Shown here piece by piece: positions 8,283-17,386 of a stretch of DNA of 41,616 bases. Where the stretch lies: positions 1-41,616 of the forward strand of contig JAEYAR010000123.1 of the NCBI GenBank assembly GCA_023404715.1. Direction: 5' to 3'. Origin of the DNA: Bacillota bacterium. Lineage in GTDB: Bacteria; Bacillota; Clostridia; Christensenellales; Aristaeellaceae. A program made the position numbers and the translations under genes. Each line of letters starts with the position of its first letter. Position 1 is the stretch's first letter. The notes beneath the pieces were generated by a model that was given only the letters and a program-made list of their open reading frames with translations, did no database searches and was not told the origin of the DNA.

Positions 8283-10427
8283 ATGAACCTGCTCTTACCT
8301 CTTGCGATCTTCCTGCCCATGGCCGGGGCGATCCTCTCTTACCTGATCGGCCGCCGCAGCAAAGCCTGTCGCAATGCGTTTTGCTGTGCGCTGACGGCGG
8401 CGGAATTCGCGCTCGCCCTAGTCCTGCTGCTGCTGGTAGCGCAGGGGCGCACCCTGACCCTACGCGTAGAGGGCTTTTGCGCCCTGGGGCTTTCCCTGCG
8501 CGCGGACGGCTTTCGGGCGCTGTACACGCTCATCGCCGCGTTCATGTGGCTGATGACGACGCTGTTTTCCCCGCAGTACTTCGCCCACTACCGCAACCGC
8601 AACCGCTATTTTCTCTTCACGCTCATGACGCTGGGCGCCACGGTCGGCGTCTTCCTCTCGGACGACTTGTTCACGACCTTCATCTTCTTCGAGGTGATGT
8701 CGCTGACCTCCTACGCCTGGGTCGCGCACGACGAACGTCCCGAGGCGATGCGCGCGGCGGAAACATATCTGTTCATCGCCGTGCTGGGCGGCATGGTCAC
8801 GCTCATGGGCCTGTTCATGCTCTATCACCAGCTGGGCACGCTCTCCTTTGAAGGCATGCGTGCGGCGGCGGCGCTGCTGCCCGACAAGCGCAGCCTCTAT
8901 CTGCCCGGCGCGCTGGCGTTTTTCGGCTTTGCGGCCAAGGCGGGCATGTATCCGTTGCACGTATGGCTGCCCAAGGCGCACCCGGTCGCGCCCGCGCCCG
9001 CGAGCGCGCTGCTCTCGGGCATCCTGACCAAGAGCGGCGTATTCGGCATCCTCGTCCTCTCCTGTAACCTGTTTTTGCACGACGCGCCCTGGGGCAACGC
9101 GGTGTTGGCCTTCGGCGTCGTCACGATGTTCATGGGCGCGCTGCTGGCGGTGTTCTCCGTCGATCTCAAGCGCACGCTGGCCTGCTCGTCGATGTCGCAG
9201 ATCGGCTTCATCCTCGTGGGCGTAGGCATGCAGGGCCTGCTGGGCCATCATAACGCCCTGGCCGTGCAGGGGACGTTCCTGCACATGGTGAACCATTCGC
9301 TCATCAAGCTGACGCTGTTCATGGCCGCGGGCGTGGTCTATATGAACCTGCATAAGCTGAATTTGAACGACGTGCGCGGCTTTGGCCGCGGCAAGCCCCT
9401 GCTGCACTTTTCCTTCCTCATGGGCGCGCTGGGCATCATCGGCATGCCGCTTTGGAACGGCTACATCAGCAAGTCGCTACTGCACGAAAGCATCCTGGAA
9501 TACGTGCTGCTCCTGCGGGAGGCCGGGCAAAGCGCCTGGGTTTACTCCTTTGTCGAGCTTGTGTTCGTCGTCACCGGCGGTATGACGGCCGCTTACATGA
9601 CGAAGCTGTACATCTGCCTCTTCTGGGAGAAGAACGGCGATGCGGCGGTACAAAAGAGGTACGACGCCCTGCGCGGGCGGTACATGAATCGCCTTTCGGC
9701 CTTCGCGCTGTGCGGCTCCGCGGCGGTGCTGCCCGTGCTCGGCATGCTTCCGGACGTGTTTATGACCCGCATCGCCGCGCTCGCGCAGGGCTTCATGCAC
9801 GGCGTCTCGCCCGAGCATGCGGTCGCTTACTTTTCAGATGCGAATTTGATCGGCGCCTCCAAATCGCTGCTCATCGGCGCAGTGCTCTACGCGCTCATCC
9901 GTTATGCGCTCATGCAAAAGGAAAAGGGCCTGCGCGTATACGTCGACCGTTGGCCCGCCTGGTTCGACCTGGAGGATCTCGTCTATCGTCCCCTCCTCAC
10001 GCGCGCGCTGCCCGCTATAGGCTATGGCTTCAGCCATGTGCTGGACAGCCTGCTGTCGTGCAAGCTGACGCTCGTATACGTCCCCGCGGCGGTCACCGCC
10101 CTAACCCGCGCGCTCGACGAGCTGGTCGATTCGTTTGCCGTCGCCCTGCGGCATACGGCGCTGGGCAAGACGAAGCGGCACAAGCCTGTGCCCGTCGGCA
10201 CGCGCCTGACCTACACGCTGGGCACCGTGCTCAACGGCGTCGTCTGGGTGCTGAACCGCACGGTATACCATCGCCGTCCGATCCGCACCGACTTCACCGC
10301 CGCGCTGGCCGCCGGCCTGGAGGAGATGCGCAGCGGCGGGCGGCTCGTCACCGGCAGCGTCTCCTTCGGCCTGTTGCTGCTGTGCATCGGCATGTACGTC
10401 ACGTTTACCTACCTCATGACGCTCTAA
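8283..10427 (+). CDS. Large proton antiporter-like subunit 4 (NuoL/HyfB type)
   Basis: The protein has 714 residues. The first ~500 form the antiporter-like core, with Glu in FIFFEVMSLTSYAWV, Lys in AAKAGMYPLHVWLPKAHP, Lys in ILTKSGVFG and Lys in NHSLIKLTLFMAAG. The last ~200 residues form an extension that starts near LRVYVDRWPAWFDLED, contains several helices and ends in a membrane segment, like the long C-terminal arms of NuoL and HyfB. An ATG at 8277 is only one base from GGAGG, so ATG 8283 is preferred. This is the last gene of the operon, and no hydrogenase, ferredoxin or NADH-binding subunit follows. Confidence 0.87.
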   Translation: MNLLLPLAIFLPMAGAILSYLIGRRSKACRNAFCCALTAAEFALALVLLLLVAQGRTLTLRVEGFCALGLSLRADGFRALYTLIAAFMWLMTTLFSPQYFAHYRNRNRYFLFTLMTLGATVGVFLSDDLFTTFIFFEVMSLTSYAWVAHDERPEAMRAAETYLFIAVLGGMVTLMGLFMLYHQLGTLSFEGMRAAAALLPDKRSLYLPGALAFFGFAAKAGMYPLHVWLPKAHPVAPAPASALLSGILTKSGVFGILVLSCNLFLHDAPWGNAVLAFGVVTMFMGALLAVFSVDLKRTLACSSMSQIGFILVGVGMQGLLGHHNALAVQGTFLHMVNHSLIKLTLFMAAGVVYMNLHKLNLNDVRGFGRGKPLLHFSFLMGALGIIGMPLWNGYISKSLLHESILEYVLLLREAGQSAWVYSFVELVFVVTGGMTAAYMTKLYICLFWEKNGDAAVQKRYDALRGRYMNRLSAFALCGSAAVLPVLGMLPDVFMTRIAALAQGFMHGVSPEHAVAYFSDANLIGASKSLLIGAVLYALIRYALMQKEKGLRVYVDRWPAWFDLEDLVYRPLLTRALPAIGYGFSHVLDSLLSCKLTLVYVPAAVTALTRALDELVDSFAVALRHTALGKTKRHKPVPVGTRLTYTLGTVLNGVVWVLNRTVYHRRPIRTDFTAALAAGLEEMRSGGRLVTGSVSFGLLLLCIGMYVTFTYLMTL

Positions 10428-10433
10428 AAAAGG

Positions 10434-10469
10434 GCGCCTTCGATTCCGGCGGATCGAAGGCGCTTCTTT
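10434..10469. terminator. Bidirectional intrinsic terminator
   Basis: A perfect 11-bp stem pairs 10434-10444 with 10453-10463 around an 8-base loop. TTCTTT follows on the + strand, and on the - strand the stem is followed by CCTTTTTTAG. It lies between the converging antiporter operon and the secreted-protein genes and can serve both. Confidence 0.85.
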
Positions 10470-10473
10470 GCGT

Positions 10474-11370
10474 TCATCGCGCGTAGCAGCACGTCTCGCA
10501 CGGCGTAAGGCTTTCCAGCTCGGCCGGCCCGGCCTGCGGCAGCGGCGACTCCTCTAGCGGCGCGCTGCCGCACTGCCCGTCCAGGTGAAAGCGTCCGCTC
10601 GCATCCGCATAAAAGGCCGGCTCCTCCCCAAAGCACGCCTCACAGGCCCGCGCATTCCCCAGCTTATAGCTCCACACGGATTTGACGGGCGTCAGAGGGC
10701 CTGCGTCCGGCCCGGCCTCGGGGCAGCGGATATACTTATGATATGTCGTCGCCTCTGCGGGATCGTAAAATAGCCATTCGCACCGCACATCGCAGCACAG
10801 CGGGCAAGGCGCCAGCGCGTCGAAGGGCGTATCGGCCAATTGTTCCGGCAGTATCGCGCCCTCTGCCAGCCGGTCCGTCGCGGTGAGGGGGCACAGGGCG
10901 TCCAGGTGGTATCGCCCGTCTAATGCGGGCTCGCCATAGACAGATGTCAGCGCGCCGCCGTGGCAGACCGGGCAGGCGCTCAAGCGCTCGAGCAGCGCCT
11001 CGTCCGCATCGGATGGATCGAACGCCGTAAGCGGCAGATACGCCGCCCCCACGCTTTCGCAGTTCTCCCGCAGATGATAGAATTTTCCCCCCTGCGGGTT
11101 GTAATACAGTAAAAACGTCCCTCCACCGTTCTCCTCCCGCTCCGCTTCCGGTTCGCATACACGGCATTTTTGCAAGGAACTGTATGGCTCGCTCTGCAAC
11201 TCGGATGCGTCAAAGGTCGCCAAGGGCAGATACAGCGGGTCGACCGCCGGGCATTGGCCGTCTGCGTGATAGCGCTTGCCGCTCGCCGGGTTGTAATAGT
11301 ACGTCTCTGCCCGCGCGCCTGATGGCATCAGCACGGACGCCGCCAACAAGTAAAGCAGCAGCCTTCTCAT
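10474..11370 (-). CDS. Secreted Cys/His repeat protein, five diverged units
   Basis: I do not recognise a characterised family. The 298-residue protein begins with a signal peptide (MRRLLLYLLAASVLMPSGARA) and then carries five units of about 50 residues. The best units read YYNP-GGK-YH-x4-C, then YLPL-x2-F, then L-x2-C-x2-C. His and three Cys per unit could bind a metal. Units 1 and 2 are well kept and units 3-5 are diverged, though each retains YH or FH and the C-x2-C pair. The single-unit pattern recalls the small YH...C...CxxC domains found at the ends of secreted nucleases. The start has AAAGGAAGAGG upstream. It follows its paralogue by 39 bases and is probably co-transcribed. Confidence 0.82.
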   Translation of the reverse strand: MRRLLLYLLAASVLMPSGARAETYYYNPASGKRYHADGQCPAVDPLYLPLATFDASELQSEPYSSLQKCRVCEPEAEREENGGGTFLLYYNPQGGKFYHLRENCESVGAAYLPLTAFDPSDADEALLERLSACPVCHGGALTSVYGEPALDGRYHLDALCPLTATDRLAEGAILPEQLADTPFDALAPCPLCCDVRCEWLFYDPAEATTYHKYIRCPEAGPDAGPLTPVKSVWSYKLGNARACEACFGEEPAFYADASGRFHLDGQCGSAPLEESPLPQAGPAELESLTPCETCCYAR

Positions 11371-11409
11371 CCCCGCCTCTTCCTTTCATGCAGACGTTTC
11401 CGGCCATTT

Positions 11410-12216
11410 TTATGCCTCCGGCTCGCAGCAGGCCCGGCACGGCGTCAAGAGCTTGTAGGGCTGCTTTCCGAGCTCCTCTCGCTTGAACGCCTTCAGCGGC
11501 AGCCACTGCGGATCCACGCTGTCGCAGTTCGGGTTTTCATGGTAGTGCTTACCGCCCTGCGGATTATAGTGGAGCGTCGACTGCGCCATCGCATCTTCGT
11601 CTCGCTGCAGGCAGAGCGGGCAGGGCTCCAGCGAATCGTACGGCGCCTTCCCCCGTTCCTCCAGCTGAAACTCGGCCAGGGGCAGATAGGCCGGATCGAC
11701 CGACGAGCACGCGCTGACGCTGTGATAACGCTTGCCGCCCTGCGCATTGTAGTAAAAGCGGATCGATCCATCCTTCACGCAGTGCCTGCACGGCTCCTTA
11801 TCCCGGTAAGGCTCCCGACCGAGCGAAAGCGCCGGGAATGGCGAAAGCGGCAGGTATTTTGCGTCCACGCTGTGGCAGTTGTCGTCTATATGGTAGAGCT
11901 TTCCGCCGTCGGGGTTATGATACAGGAGAGCAGGCGCGTGTTTTTTCGCCGCATTTTCCGCGCTATCCGCCGCGCCTTCCTCTATGCAGACGTTGCAGGC
12001 CGTTAACCGGCTGTATGGTTCAATTTGCAGCTCGGATGCGTTGAACTTCGTCATCGGCAGGTACTGCGGATCGACCGAAGCGCACGATGCATCTTTGTGA
12101 TAGCGCCTGCCGCCCGACTCGTTGTAATACAGCGTCTGCCCCGCCTGCGCGTCGCCTGCAGGCCCTGCCATCAGGGCCGCGCATACGAGCCCGATGGTTA
12201 TCGCCCGTCTTTTCAT
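11410..12216 (-). CDS. Secreted Cys/His repeat protein, four well-kept units
   Basis: This 268-residue paralogue of the neighbouring protein has a signal peptide cleaved after a GDAQA-like site. Four units of about 50 residues follow, each with YYN-x-GGK-YH-x4-C-x-SVD-x2-YLPL-x2-F, then PY-x2-L-x2-C-x2-C. The units are more regular than in the downstream gene. A longer reading frame starts at 12237, but ATG 12216 follows AGAGGGTG at a good distance and begins the signal peptide. No membrane anchor or sortase motif is visible, so secretion into the medium or the wall space is likely. The role is unknown; metal binding through His/Cys is an inference. Confidence 0.82.
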   Translation of the reverse strand: MKRRAITIGLVCAALMAGPAGDAQAGQTLYYNESGGRRYHKDASCASVDPQYLPMTKFNASELQIEPYSRLTACNVCIEEGAADSAENAAKKHAPALLYHNPDGGKLYHIDDNCHSVDAKYLPLSPFPALSLGREPYRDKEPCRHCVKDGSIRFYYNAQGGKRYHSVSACSSVDPAYLPLAEFQLEERGKAPYDSLEPCPLCLQRDEDAMAQSTLHYNPQGGKHYHENPNCDSVDPQWLPLKAFKREELGKQPYKLLTPCRACCEPEA

Positions 12217-12416
12217 TTGCCAATGCACCCTCTCCATAAAACGGTTTTATATAAAGACGGGCGTAGCGCCCGGTTTCTTCCATCGTATCCATTCGCGCAA
12301 AGCCCCCGTATCAAATCCTCCGTTTCATCCGTCCGGATGCAGGTTAACGGCGCGCGCTTGTCGAATGCATGCATTCACGCATTTGACCGCATCCCGGCGA
12401 TCGATAAGGAGGCATC

Positions 12417-14897
12417 ATGGAAGCCATCTCCGAAGCCATCTCCATACGGGGCGCACGCGAGGGCAATCTGCAAAACATCGATTTGGACATCCCCCGCGGC
12501 AAGCTCGTCGTCCTGACCGGCCTGTCCGGCTCGGGCAAGTCCACGCTGGCCGTCGACGTACTCTATCAGGAATGCCAACGCCAATACCTGGAGGCGATGG
12601 GCTATCAGGGCATTCGCAAGCCCGACGTGGACAGCGTTCGCGGCGCATCCCCCGCCATCGTCATCACGCAGGATGCTTACCGCAAAAACCCGCGCTCCTC
12701 CGTCGGCACCGCGACGGATATCTACACCGAGCTGCGCATGCTCTACGAAAAGCTGTGCACGCGCAACTGCCCCTTCTGCGGCGAGGCGATCCGCGCGAGC
12801 GACTGCCGCGAGGAAACCGAGGGCCACGGCGAGGATTTCAGGGTCTACATGTATTGCTGCCGGTGCGGCCGGCGCATGGACAAGCTGACGCGCACGCACT
12901 TTTCCTTCAACACCCGCGAGGGCGCCTGCCCTGCCTGCCAGGGTCTGGGGTATGTGCTGCGCGTGGACGAGACGCGCGTGCTGCACGAGGATCTATCGCT
13001 CGAGGACGGGGCGGTCGACTACTGGCAGCAGAAGTATAAGGAATATCAGATCGGCGTGTTTTTCGCGGCGCTGCGCCATTACGGGCTGCCCGTACCGACG
13101 GGCCTGCCGCTGGCCTCGTTTTCGCCTCTGCAGCGCATGATCCTTTTACATGGCACGCAGGACGAGGCGCTTCTCTCGCATTTCCCGCATGTCGCCCCGC
13201 CCAGGACGGTCTCCGAGGGGAAGTACGAAGGCGTATGCCCGATCCTTTGGCGCAGGCTCTCCGACCAGGGGGCGGGCGGCGGTGCAGGCGCTTACTTTGC
13301 GCAATCCCCCTGCCCCGATTGCCACGGCGAGCGCCTGGGCGCGCTGCCCCGCAGCGCCACGGTCGCGGGCATGCGCCTGCCGGAGCTCGCCGTCCTCCCG
13401 CTGGAGGAGCTGGGGGCGTGGCTGTGTGCGCTCGAAACCGTCCTAACCCGCGACGAACGCGCGCTCGTGGCGCCGTATCTGGAGGATTTGCGCACGAAGA
13501 TCGGCCGTATCGTGCGCGTCGGGCTCGGGTATCTCACGCCCGACCGGCAGACGATGACGCTTTCCGGCGGCGAAGCGCAGCGTATTAAGCTCTCCGCGAC
13601 GCTCAGCGGCACGCTGACAGGCCTTCTCTACGTGCTCGACGAGCCGACGATCGGCCTGCATCCCCGCGATACGGGGGGCATCCTGCAGGTCATGCGGGAT
13701 CTTAGCGACCAGGGCAATACGGTGCTCGTCATCGAGCACGACCCGGACGTAATCCGCGCGGCGGATTACGTGGTGGATATCGGACCCGGCAGCGGGCGCT
13801 TTGGCGGGCGCGTCGTCGGCCAGGGCACGCCACAGGCGCTCGCGGCGCAAGCTGGCTCCCCCACCGGGCAATGGCTGCGCGCGCCTCGCCTTACGTGCCG
13901 CGACGCCCCGCCCGGCATGGACGCGAGCATCTGCATCGAGGACGCCCGCCTGCATAACCTAAAGCGCCTCTCCGTCCGCTTCCCTAAGCAGTGCCTCACG
14001 AGCGTGACCGGGGTATCGGGCTCCGGAAAATCCTCGCTCGTCTTCGGCGTGCTCGCGCAGCCGGGGACAACGGATGCCCGCGTGAGCGGCCTAGACGCGT
14101 TTGAGCGCGTAGTGACGGTCGCCCAGTCGCAGATCGCGCGCATGCGCCGCTCGAACGTCGCGACGTTTATCGGCCTGTACGACGCCATCCGTAAGCGCTT
14201 CGCGCAGCTGCCGGAGGCCAAGGCGCTCGGCCTCACGGCGAGCCACTTCTCGTTTAACACAAAAGGGGGCCGCTGCGAGCACTGCGAGGGCCTCGGCACG
14301 GTCACGAGCAACATGCTTTTCTTCGAGGATATCGAGGCCGTCTGCCCGGTATGCCATGGGCAGCGCTTCACCGAGGACGTGCTCTCGGTCTGTCTGGACG
14401 GGCGCAGCATTACGGACGTGCTCGCCCTCGACGTGGACGAGGCGGCGGAGGCCCTGCGCGGCATTTCGGCGCTTCAAAAATCCCTCGCGCTGCTGCGAGA
14501 GGTAGGGATCGGCTACCTGACGCTCGGGCAAACGCTGACGACGCTCTCCGGCGGCGAGGCACAGCGCCTGAAGCTCGCGCGCGAGCTGCTGGGCGGCGTG
14601 GGAAAAAAGAGCCTGTATTTGATCGACGAGCCGACGACAGGGCTGCACCCGCTCGACGTGGAGCACTTCCTGACGCTGCTGCGCCGCATGGTGGATGCCG
14701 GCAACACGGTCATCCTTGTGGAGCACAACCTGCAGGCCATCGCCGCCTCCGACTGGGTCGTCGACCTCGGCCCGGACGGCGGAAACCGCGGCGGCGAGCT
14801 GGTCGCCTGCGGCACGCCGAAGGATATCTGCGCCTGTCCGAGCTCCGCCACCGGCAAGGCGCTTCAAAGCTTTTTTGGAGGGATGCCCAATGTATGA
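12417..14897 (+). CDS. UvrA-like ABC ATPase without UvrB-binding region (UvrA2 type)
   Basis: This is an 826-residue tandem ABC ATPase of the UvrA family; canonical UvrA is about 940 residues. Walker A motifs are GLSGSGKST at 35-43 and GVSGSGKSS near 532. Signature motifs LSGGEAQR occur near 381 and 710, and both Walker B motifs (LDEPTIGLHP, IDEPTTGLHP) are present. Zinc-type Cys pairs CPFC, CPAC and CPVC are kept. Between the RSSVGTATDIYTELR block and SFNTREGACPAC only about 60 residues remain, so most of the UvrB-binding and insertion region is gone. Such proteins are linked to drug tolerance rather than to standard excision repair. SD AAGGAGG is present. It overlaps the methyltransferase gene by 8 bases. 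Confidence 0.88.
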   Translation: MEAISEAISIRGAREGNLQNIDLDIPRGKLVVLTGLSGSGKSTLAVDVLYQECQRQYLEAMGYQGIRKPDVDSVRGASPAIVITQDAYRKNPRSSVGTATDIYTELRMLYEKLCTRNCPFCGEAIRASDCREETEGHGEDFRVYMYCCRCGRRMDKLTRTHFSFNTREGACPACQGLGYVLRVDETRVLHEDLSLEDGAVDYWQQKYKEYQIGVFFAALRHYGLPVPTGLPLASFSPLQRMILLHGTQDEALLSHFPHVAPPRTVSEGKYEGVCPILWRRLSDQGAGGGAGAYFAQSPCPDCHGERLGALPRSATVAGMRLPELAVLPLEELGAWLCALETVLTRDERALVAPYLEDLRTKIGRIVRVGLGYLTPDRQTMTLSGGEAQRIKLSATLSGTLTGLLYVLDEPTIGLHPRDTGGILQVMRDLSDQGNTVLVIEHDPDVIRAADYVVDIGPGSGRFGGRVVGQGTPQALAAQAGSPTGQWLRAPRLTCRDAPPGMDASICIEDARLHNLKRLSVRFPKQCLTSVTGVSGSGKSSLVFGVLAQPGTTDARVSGLDAFERVVTVAQSQIARMRRSNVATFIGLYDAIRKRFAQLPEAKALGLTASHFSFNTKGGRCEHCEGLGTVTSNMLFFEDIEAVCPVCHGQRFTEDVLSVCLDGRSITDVLALDVDEAAEALRGISALQKSLALLREVGIGYLTLGQTLTTLSGGEAQRLKLARELLGGVGKKSLYLIDEPTTGLHPLDVEHFLTLLRRMVDAGNTVILVEHNLQAIAASDWVVDLGPDGGNRGGELVACGTPKDICACPSSATGKALQSFFGGMPNV

Positions 14898-15624
14898 AAA
14901 TCGATATGACGACCCAGAGTTCTTTGATAAATACGCTCAGATGGGCCGCTCGCAGCAGGGGCTCGCGGGCGCGGGAGAGTGGGAGACGCTGCGCGCGCTG
15001 CTGCCCGACTTTACGAATAGGCGCGTGCTGGATCTGGGCTGCGGTTACGGATGGCATTGTATCTACGCGATGGAGCACGGCGCAAGGAGCGCCGTGGGCG
15101 TAGACCTATCTGAAAAGATGCTCGCCGTCGCCAGGGACAAGACGCCCTATGAAGCGGTGCAATACGTGCGCTTGCCCATGGAGGAGATCGACTTCGCGGC
15201 GGACCGCTTCGACGTCGCGCTCAGCTCTCTGGCGCTGCACTACGTCGCCGATTTTGCCGCCGTGGCGCGCCGCGTCAACGCCTGCCTCGCGCCGGGCGGG
15301 GACTTCGTCTTTTCCTGCGAACACCCCGTCTTCACGGCCCAGGGCCCGCAGGACTGGGTCCGCGACGGTCAGGGGCGCATCCTGCACTTCCCGGTAGACG
15401 ATTACTTCTACGAGGGCGCGCGCGACGCCGTCTTTCTCGGCGAGCACGTGCGCAAGTACCACAGGACGCTCACGACCTACCTGGACGGCCTGCTGACAAA
15501 CGGCTTTGCGATCACGCGCGTCGTAGAGCCGATGCCCCCGGCGCACATGATGGCCATCCCCGGCATGAAGGACGAGATGCGCCGCCCGATGATGCTGATC
15601 GTCGCGGCGAAGAAGACGGCGTGA
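14890..15624 (+). CDS. Class I SAM-dependent methyltransferase
   Basis: The protein has 244 residues. VLDLGCGYGWH at about 50-60 is the SAM-binding motif I, VGVDLSEKML is the acidic motif II, and DVALSSLALHYV with LAPGGDFVFSCEHP marks the rest of the Rossmann-type methyltransferase fold. The C-terminal part (PAHMM...RRPMMLIVAAKK) is typical of the family that includes small-molecule methyltransferases. The start ATG lies within the end of the UvrA-like gene, with GGAGGG 7 bases upstream, so translation is coupled. The substrate is unknown; pairing with a UvrA2-type ATPase hints at a xenobiotic or damage response. Confidence 0.85.
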   Translation: MYENRYDDPEFFDKYAQMGRSQQGLAGAGEWETLRALLPDFTNRRVLDLGCGYGWHCIYAMEHGARSAVGVDLSEKMLAVARDKTPYEAVQYVRLPMEEIDFAADRFDVALSSLALHYVADFAAVARRVNACLAPGGDFVFSCEHPVFTAQGPQDWVRDGQGRILHFPVDDYFYEGARDAVFLGEHVRKYHRTLTTYLDGLLTNGFAITRVVEPMPPAHMMAIPGMKDEMRRPMMLIVAAKKTA

Positions 15625-15704
15625 TGGCCGAGATGACAAGCTTGCCCTATATGCGTATTTGATGAAAATATCCTTTTTATCCGCGTATACGAAGGAGGAT
15701 CGCG

Positions 15705-16388
15705 ATGGCCCAGAACATTTTGCTCATCGAGGACGACCTTTCCATATGTCAGTTGCTCGTAGAGACTTTGAACGGTAGCGGCTTTGAGGTGCTCTACGCA
15801 TTAACCGGAACCGAAGGCGTGCGTCTGTTTGAACAAGGGACGTTTGATCTCGTGCTGTTGGACATTATGCTACCCGGCAAGAGCGGCGAAGAGGTCCTAT
15901 CCTTCATCAGGTCTCGCGCTGACACGCCGGTCATTATCCTGTCCGCCAAAGGGAGGGTGAGCACAAAGGTCGATTTTCTCAAGCTGGGCGCGGACGATTA
16001 CATCACAAAGCCGTTTGATTTGAGCGAAGTGGTCGCCAGGATTGAAGCACAGCTTCGCCGCTGCGCGCTCGGAAACGAGCCGTTCGCCGTCATGCGCTAT
16101 AAAGACATCGTTCTCAACTCGCTGTCAAAGCGGGCGACTGTAAACGGAGTGGATATTGACCTTACGGCCAAAGAGTACCGATTGCTCGAATTGCTCATCG
16201 GTCATAAAGGTAAGGTCTTCACAAAGGCGAACCTGTACGAGTCCATTTGGGGCGATGCGTACTTGGGGGACGACAACGCCATTAAAACGCACATAAGCAA
16301 CCTTCGATCAAAGCTTAAGGCGGCGAACGGCTGCTCGGCGTATATTGAAACCGTTTGGGGCTTGGGATATAGATTATACAAGGAATAA
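15705..16388 (+). CDS. OmpR-family response regulator
   Basis: This is a 227-residue two-component regulator. The receiver domain has the acidic pair E9-D10-D11, the phospho-acceptor Asp53 in LLDIMLPG, and KPF near residue 100. A winged-helix DNA-binding domain follows from about 130 with LTAKEYRLLELL and HISNLRSKL, ending in the typical VWGLGYRL. GGAGGA lies ahead of the start. It precedes ABC-transporter and kinase genes, so it probably controls that transporter, as in bacitracin- and lantibiotic-response cassettes. Confidence 0.93.
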   Translation: MAQNILLIEDDLSICQLLVETLNGSGFEVLYALTGTEGVRLFEQGTFDLVLLDIMLPGKSGEEVLSFIRSRADTPVIILSAKGRVSTKVDFLKLGADDYITKPFDLSEVVARIEAQLRRCALGNEPFAVMRYKDIVLNSLSKRATVNGVDIDLTAKEYRLLELLIGHKGKVFTKANLYESIWGDAYLGDDNAIKTHISNLRSKLKAANGCSAYIETVWGLGYRLYKE

Positions 16389-16401
16389 AAAGCACTTGCC
16401 C

Positions 16402-16433
16402 TTGACCTTTTCTAAACCTTTCCCCTCTATACT
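16402..16433 (+). promoter_or_regulatory. Possible promoter of the ABC-transporter genes
   Basis: TATACT (16428-16433) lies 30 bases ahead of the ABC ATPase start. TTGACC (16402-16407) precedes it with a long 20-base spacer. A directly repeated TTGCCC/TTGACC pair overlaps the -35 region and could be a binding site for the adjacent regulator. The long spacer makes this tentative. Confidence 0.35.
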
Positions 16434-16462
16434 GTATGTATAAAATGGCGGGAGGGTCTAAC

Positions 16463-17386
16463 ATGTCGGATTCCGTCTTGGAGACTATCGCCCTATGTAA
16501 GGAATTCAACGGGCACACAGCGCTGCGCGACGTATCGCTCACCATCAAGAGGGGCAAAATTTATGGCCTCATCGGGCAAAACGGCGCGGGCAAAACGACG
16601 CTCATGCGGCTGGTCGCCGGGCTGCAATTTGCCTCGCGCGGCGAGATCCGTCTATTCGGTCAGCAAGGGGCGGCCGCGCTGCAAAGGGCGCGAAAGCGCG
16701 TGGGGTTTATGATCGAAGCGCCGAGCATCAACGCTTCGATGACGGCGCACGAAAATATCGCGTTGCATCGCACAATCAAGGGCATACCGAACGAGGAATG
16801 GGACGCGCAAATCTTGGATCAAGTGGGCCTCAAGGATGCCGGAAGAAAAAAAGCGCGTCACTTTTCCTTGGGAATGAAGCAACGTTTGGGCATCGCCTTA
16901 TCGCTCATCGGCCGCCCTGAGCTGCTCGTTTTGGATGAGCCGATCAACGGGCTCGATCCGATCGGCGTCGTCGAGATACGGCAATTGCTCCAAAGTCTTT
17001 GCGAGGAAAGAGACCTGGCTATTTTGTTGTCCAGCCATAACCTGCCGGAGCTGTTTCAGACCGCTACGGATTATATCATCATCGATCATGGCGAAATCAG
17101 AAAAGTCATGACGCATAAAGAGCTCGTAGACCAATGTAAAAGTTTTTTGCTAATCCGTTGCGATAATACCGCTTTAGCGGTGAGTTTGATCGAGAACGCA
17201 TTGGGTACAAAGGACTTTTTAGTCATGCCGGATCACTCCATACGCCTCTACGGCTGTGATGACCGGGTAGAAGAGGCCGCCGCATTGTTTAAGAGCAATG
17301 ACCTGCTGGTCACGAACCTTTCAATAGAAGGCACTACGTTAGAAAATTATTATCTGCAAATCGTCAGGGGGGAAGAAAATGTGTAA
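16463..17386 (+). CDS. ABC transporter ATPase, BcrA type
   Basis: This 307-residue ATPase has Walker A GQNGAGKTT near 42, signature FSLGMKQRLGIALS near 137 and Walker B LLVLDEPINGLDP near 158. The switch His follows in LLSSHNLPEL. About 80 more residues follow the ATPase core, as in the BcrA/lantibiotic-immunity group. ATG 16463 is chosen because GGAGGGT lies 5 bases upstream; an ATG further upstream has no such site. It overlaps the permease gene by 8 bases. The likely role is export or immunity against a peptide antibiotic. Confidence 0.92.
   Translation: MSDSVLETIALCKEFNGHTALRDVSLTIKRGKIYGLIGQNGAGKTTLMRLVAGLQFASRGEIRLFGQQGAAALQRARKRVGFMIEAPSINASMTAHENIALHRTIKGIPNEEWDAQILDQVGLKDAGRKKARHFSLGMKQRLGIALSLIGRPELLVLDEPINGLDPIGVVEIRQLLQSLCEERDLAILLSSHNLPELFQTATDYIIIDHGEIRKVMTHKELVDQCKSFLLIRCDNTALAVSLIENALGTKDFLVMPDHSIRLYGCDDRVEEAAALFKSNDLLVTNLSIEGTTLENYYLQIVRGEENV

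Noticed and set aside
12258..12272. Small hairpin CGGGCG-TAG-CGCCCG in the divergent region before the UvrA-like gene
   Set aside because: The stem has six base pairs, no gene ends there, and no T-run follows; it could be a leader hairpin, but there is not enough to call it.
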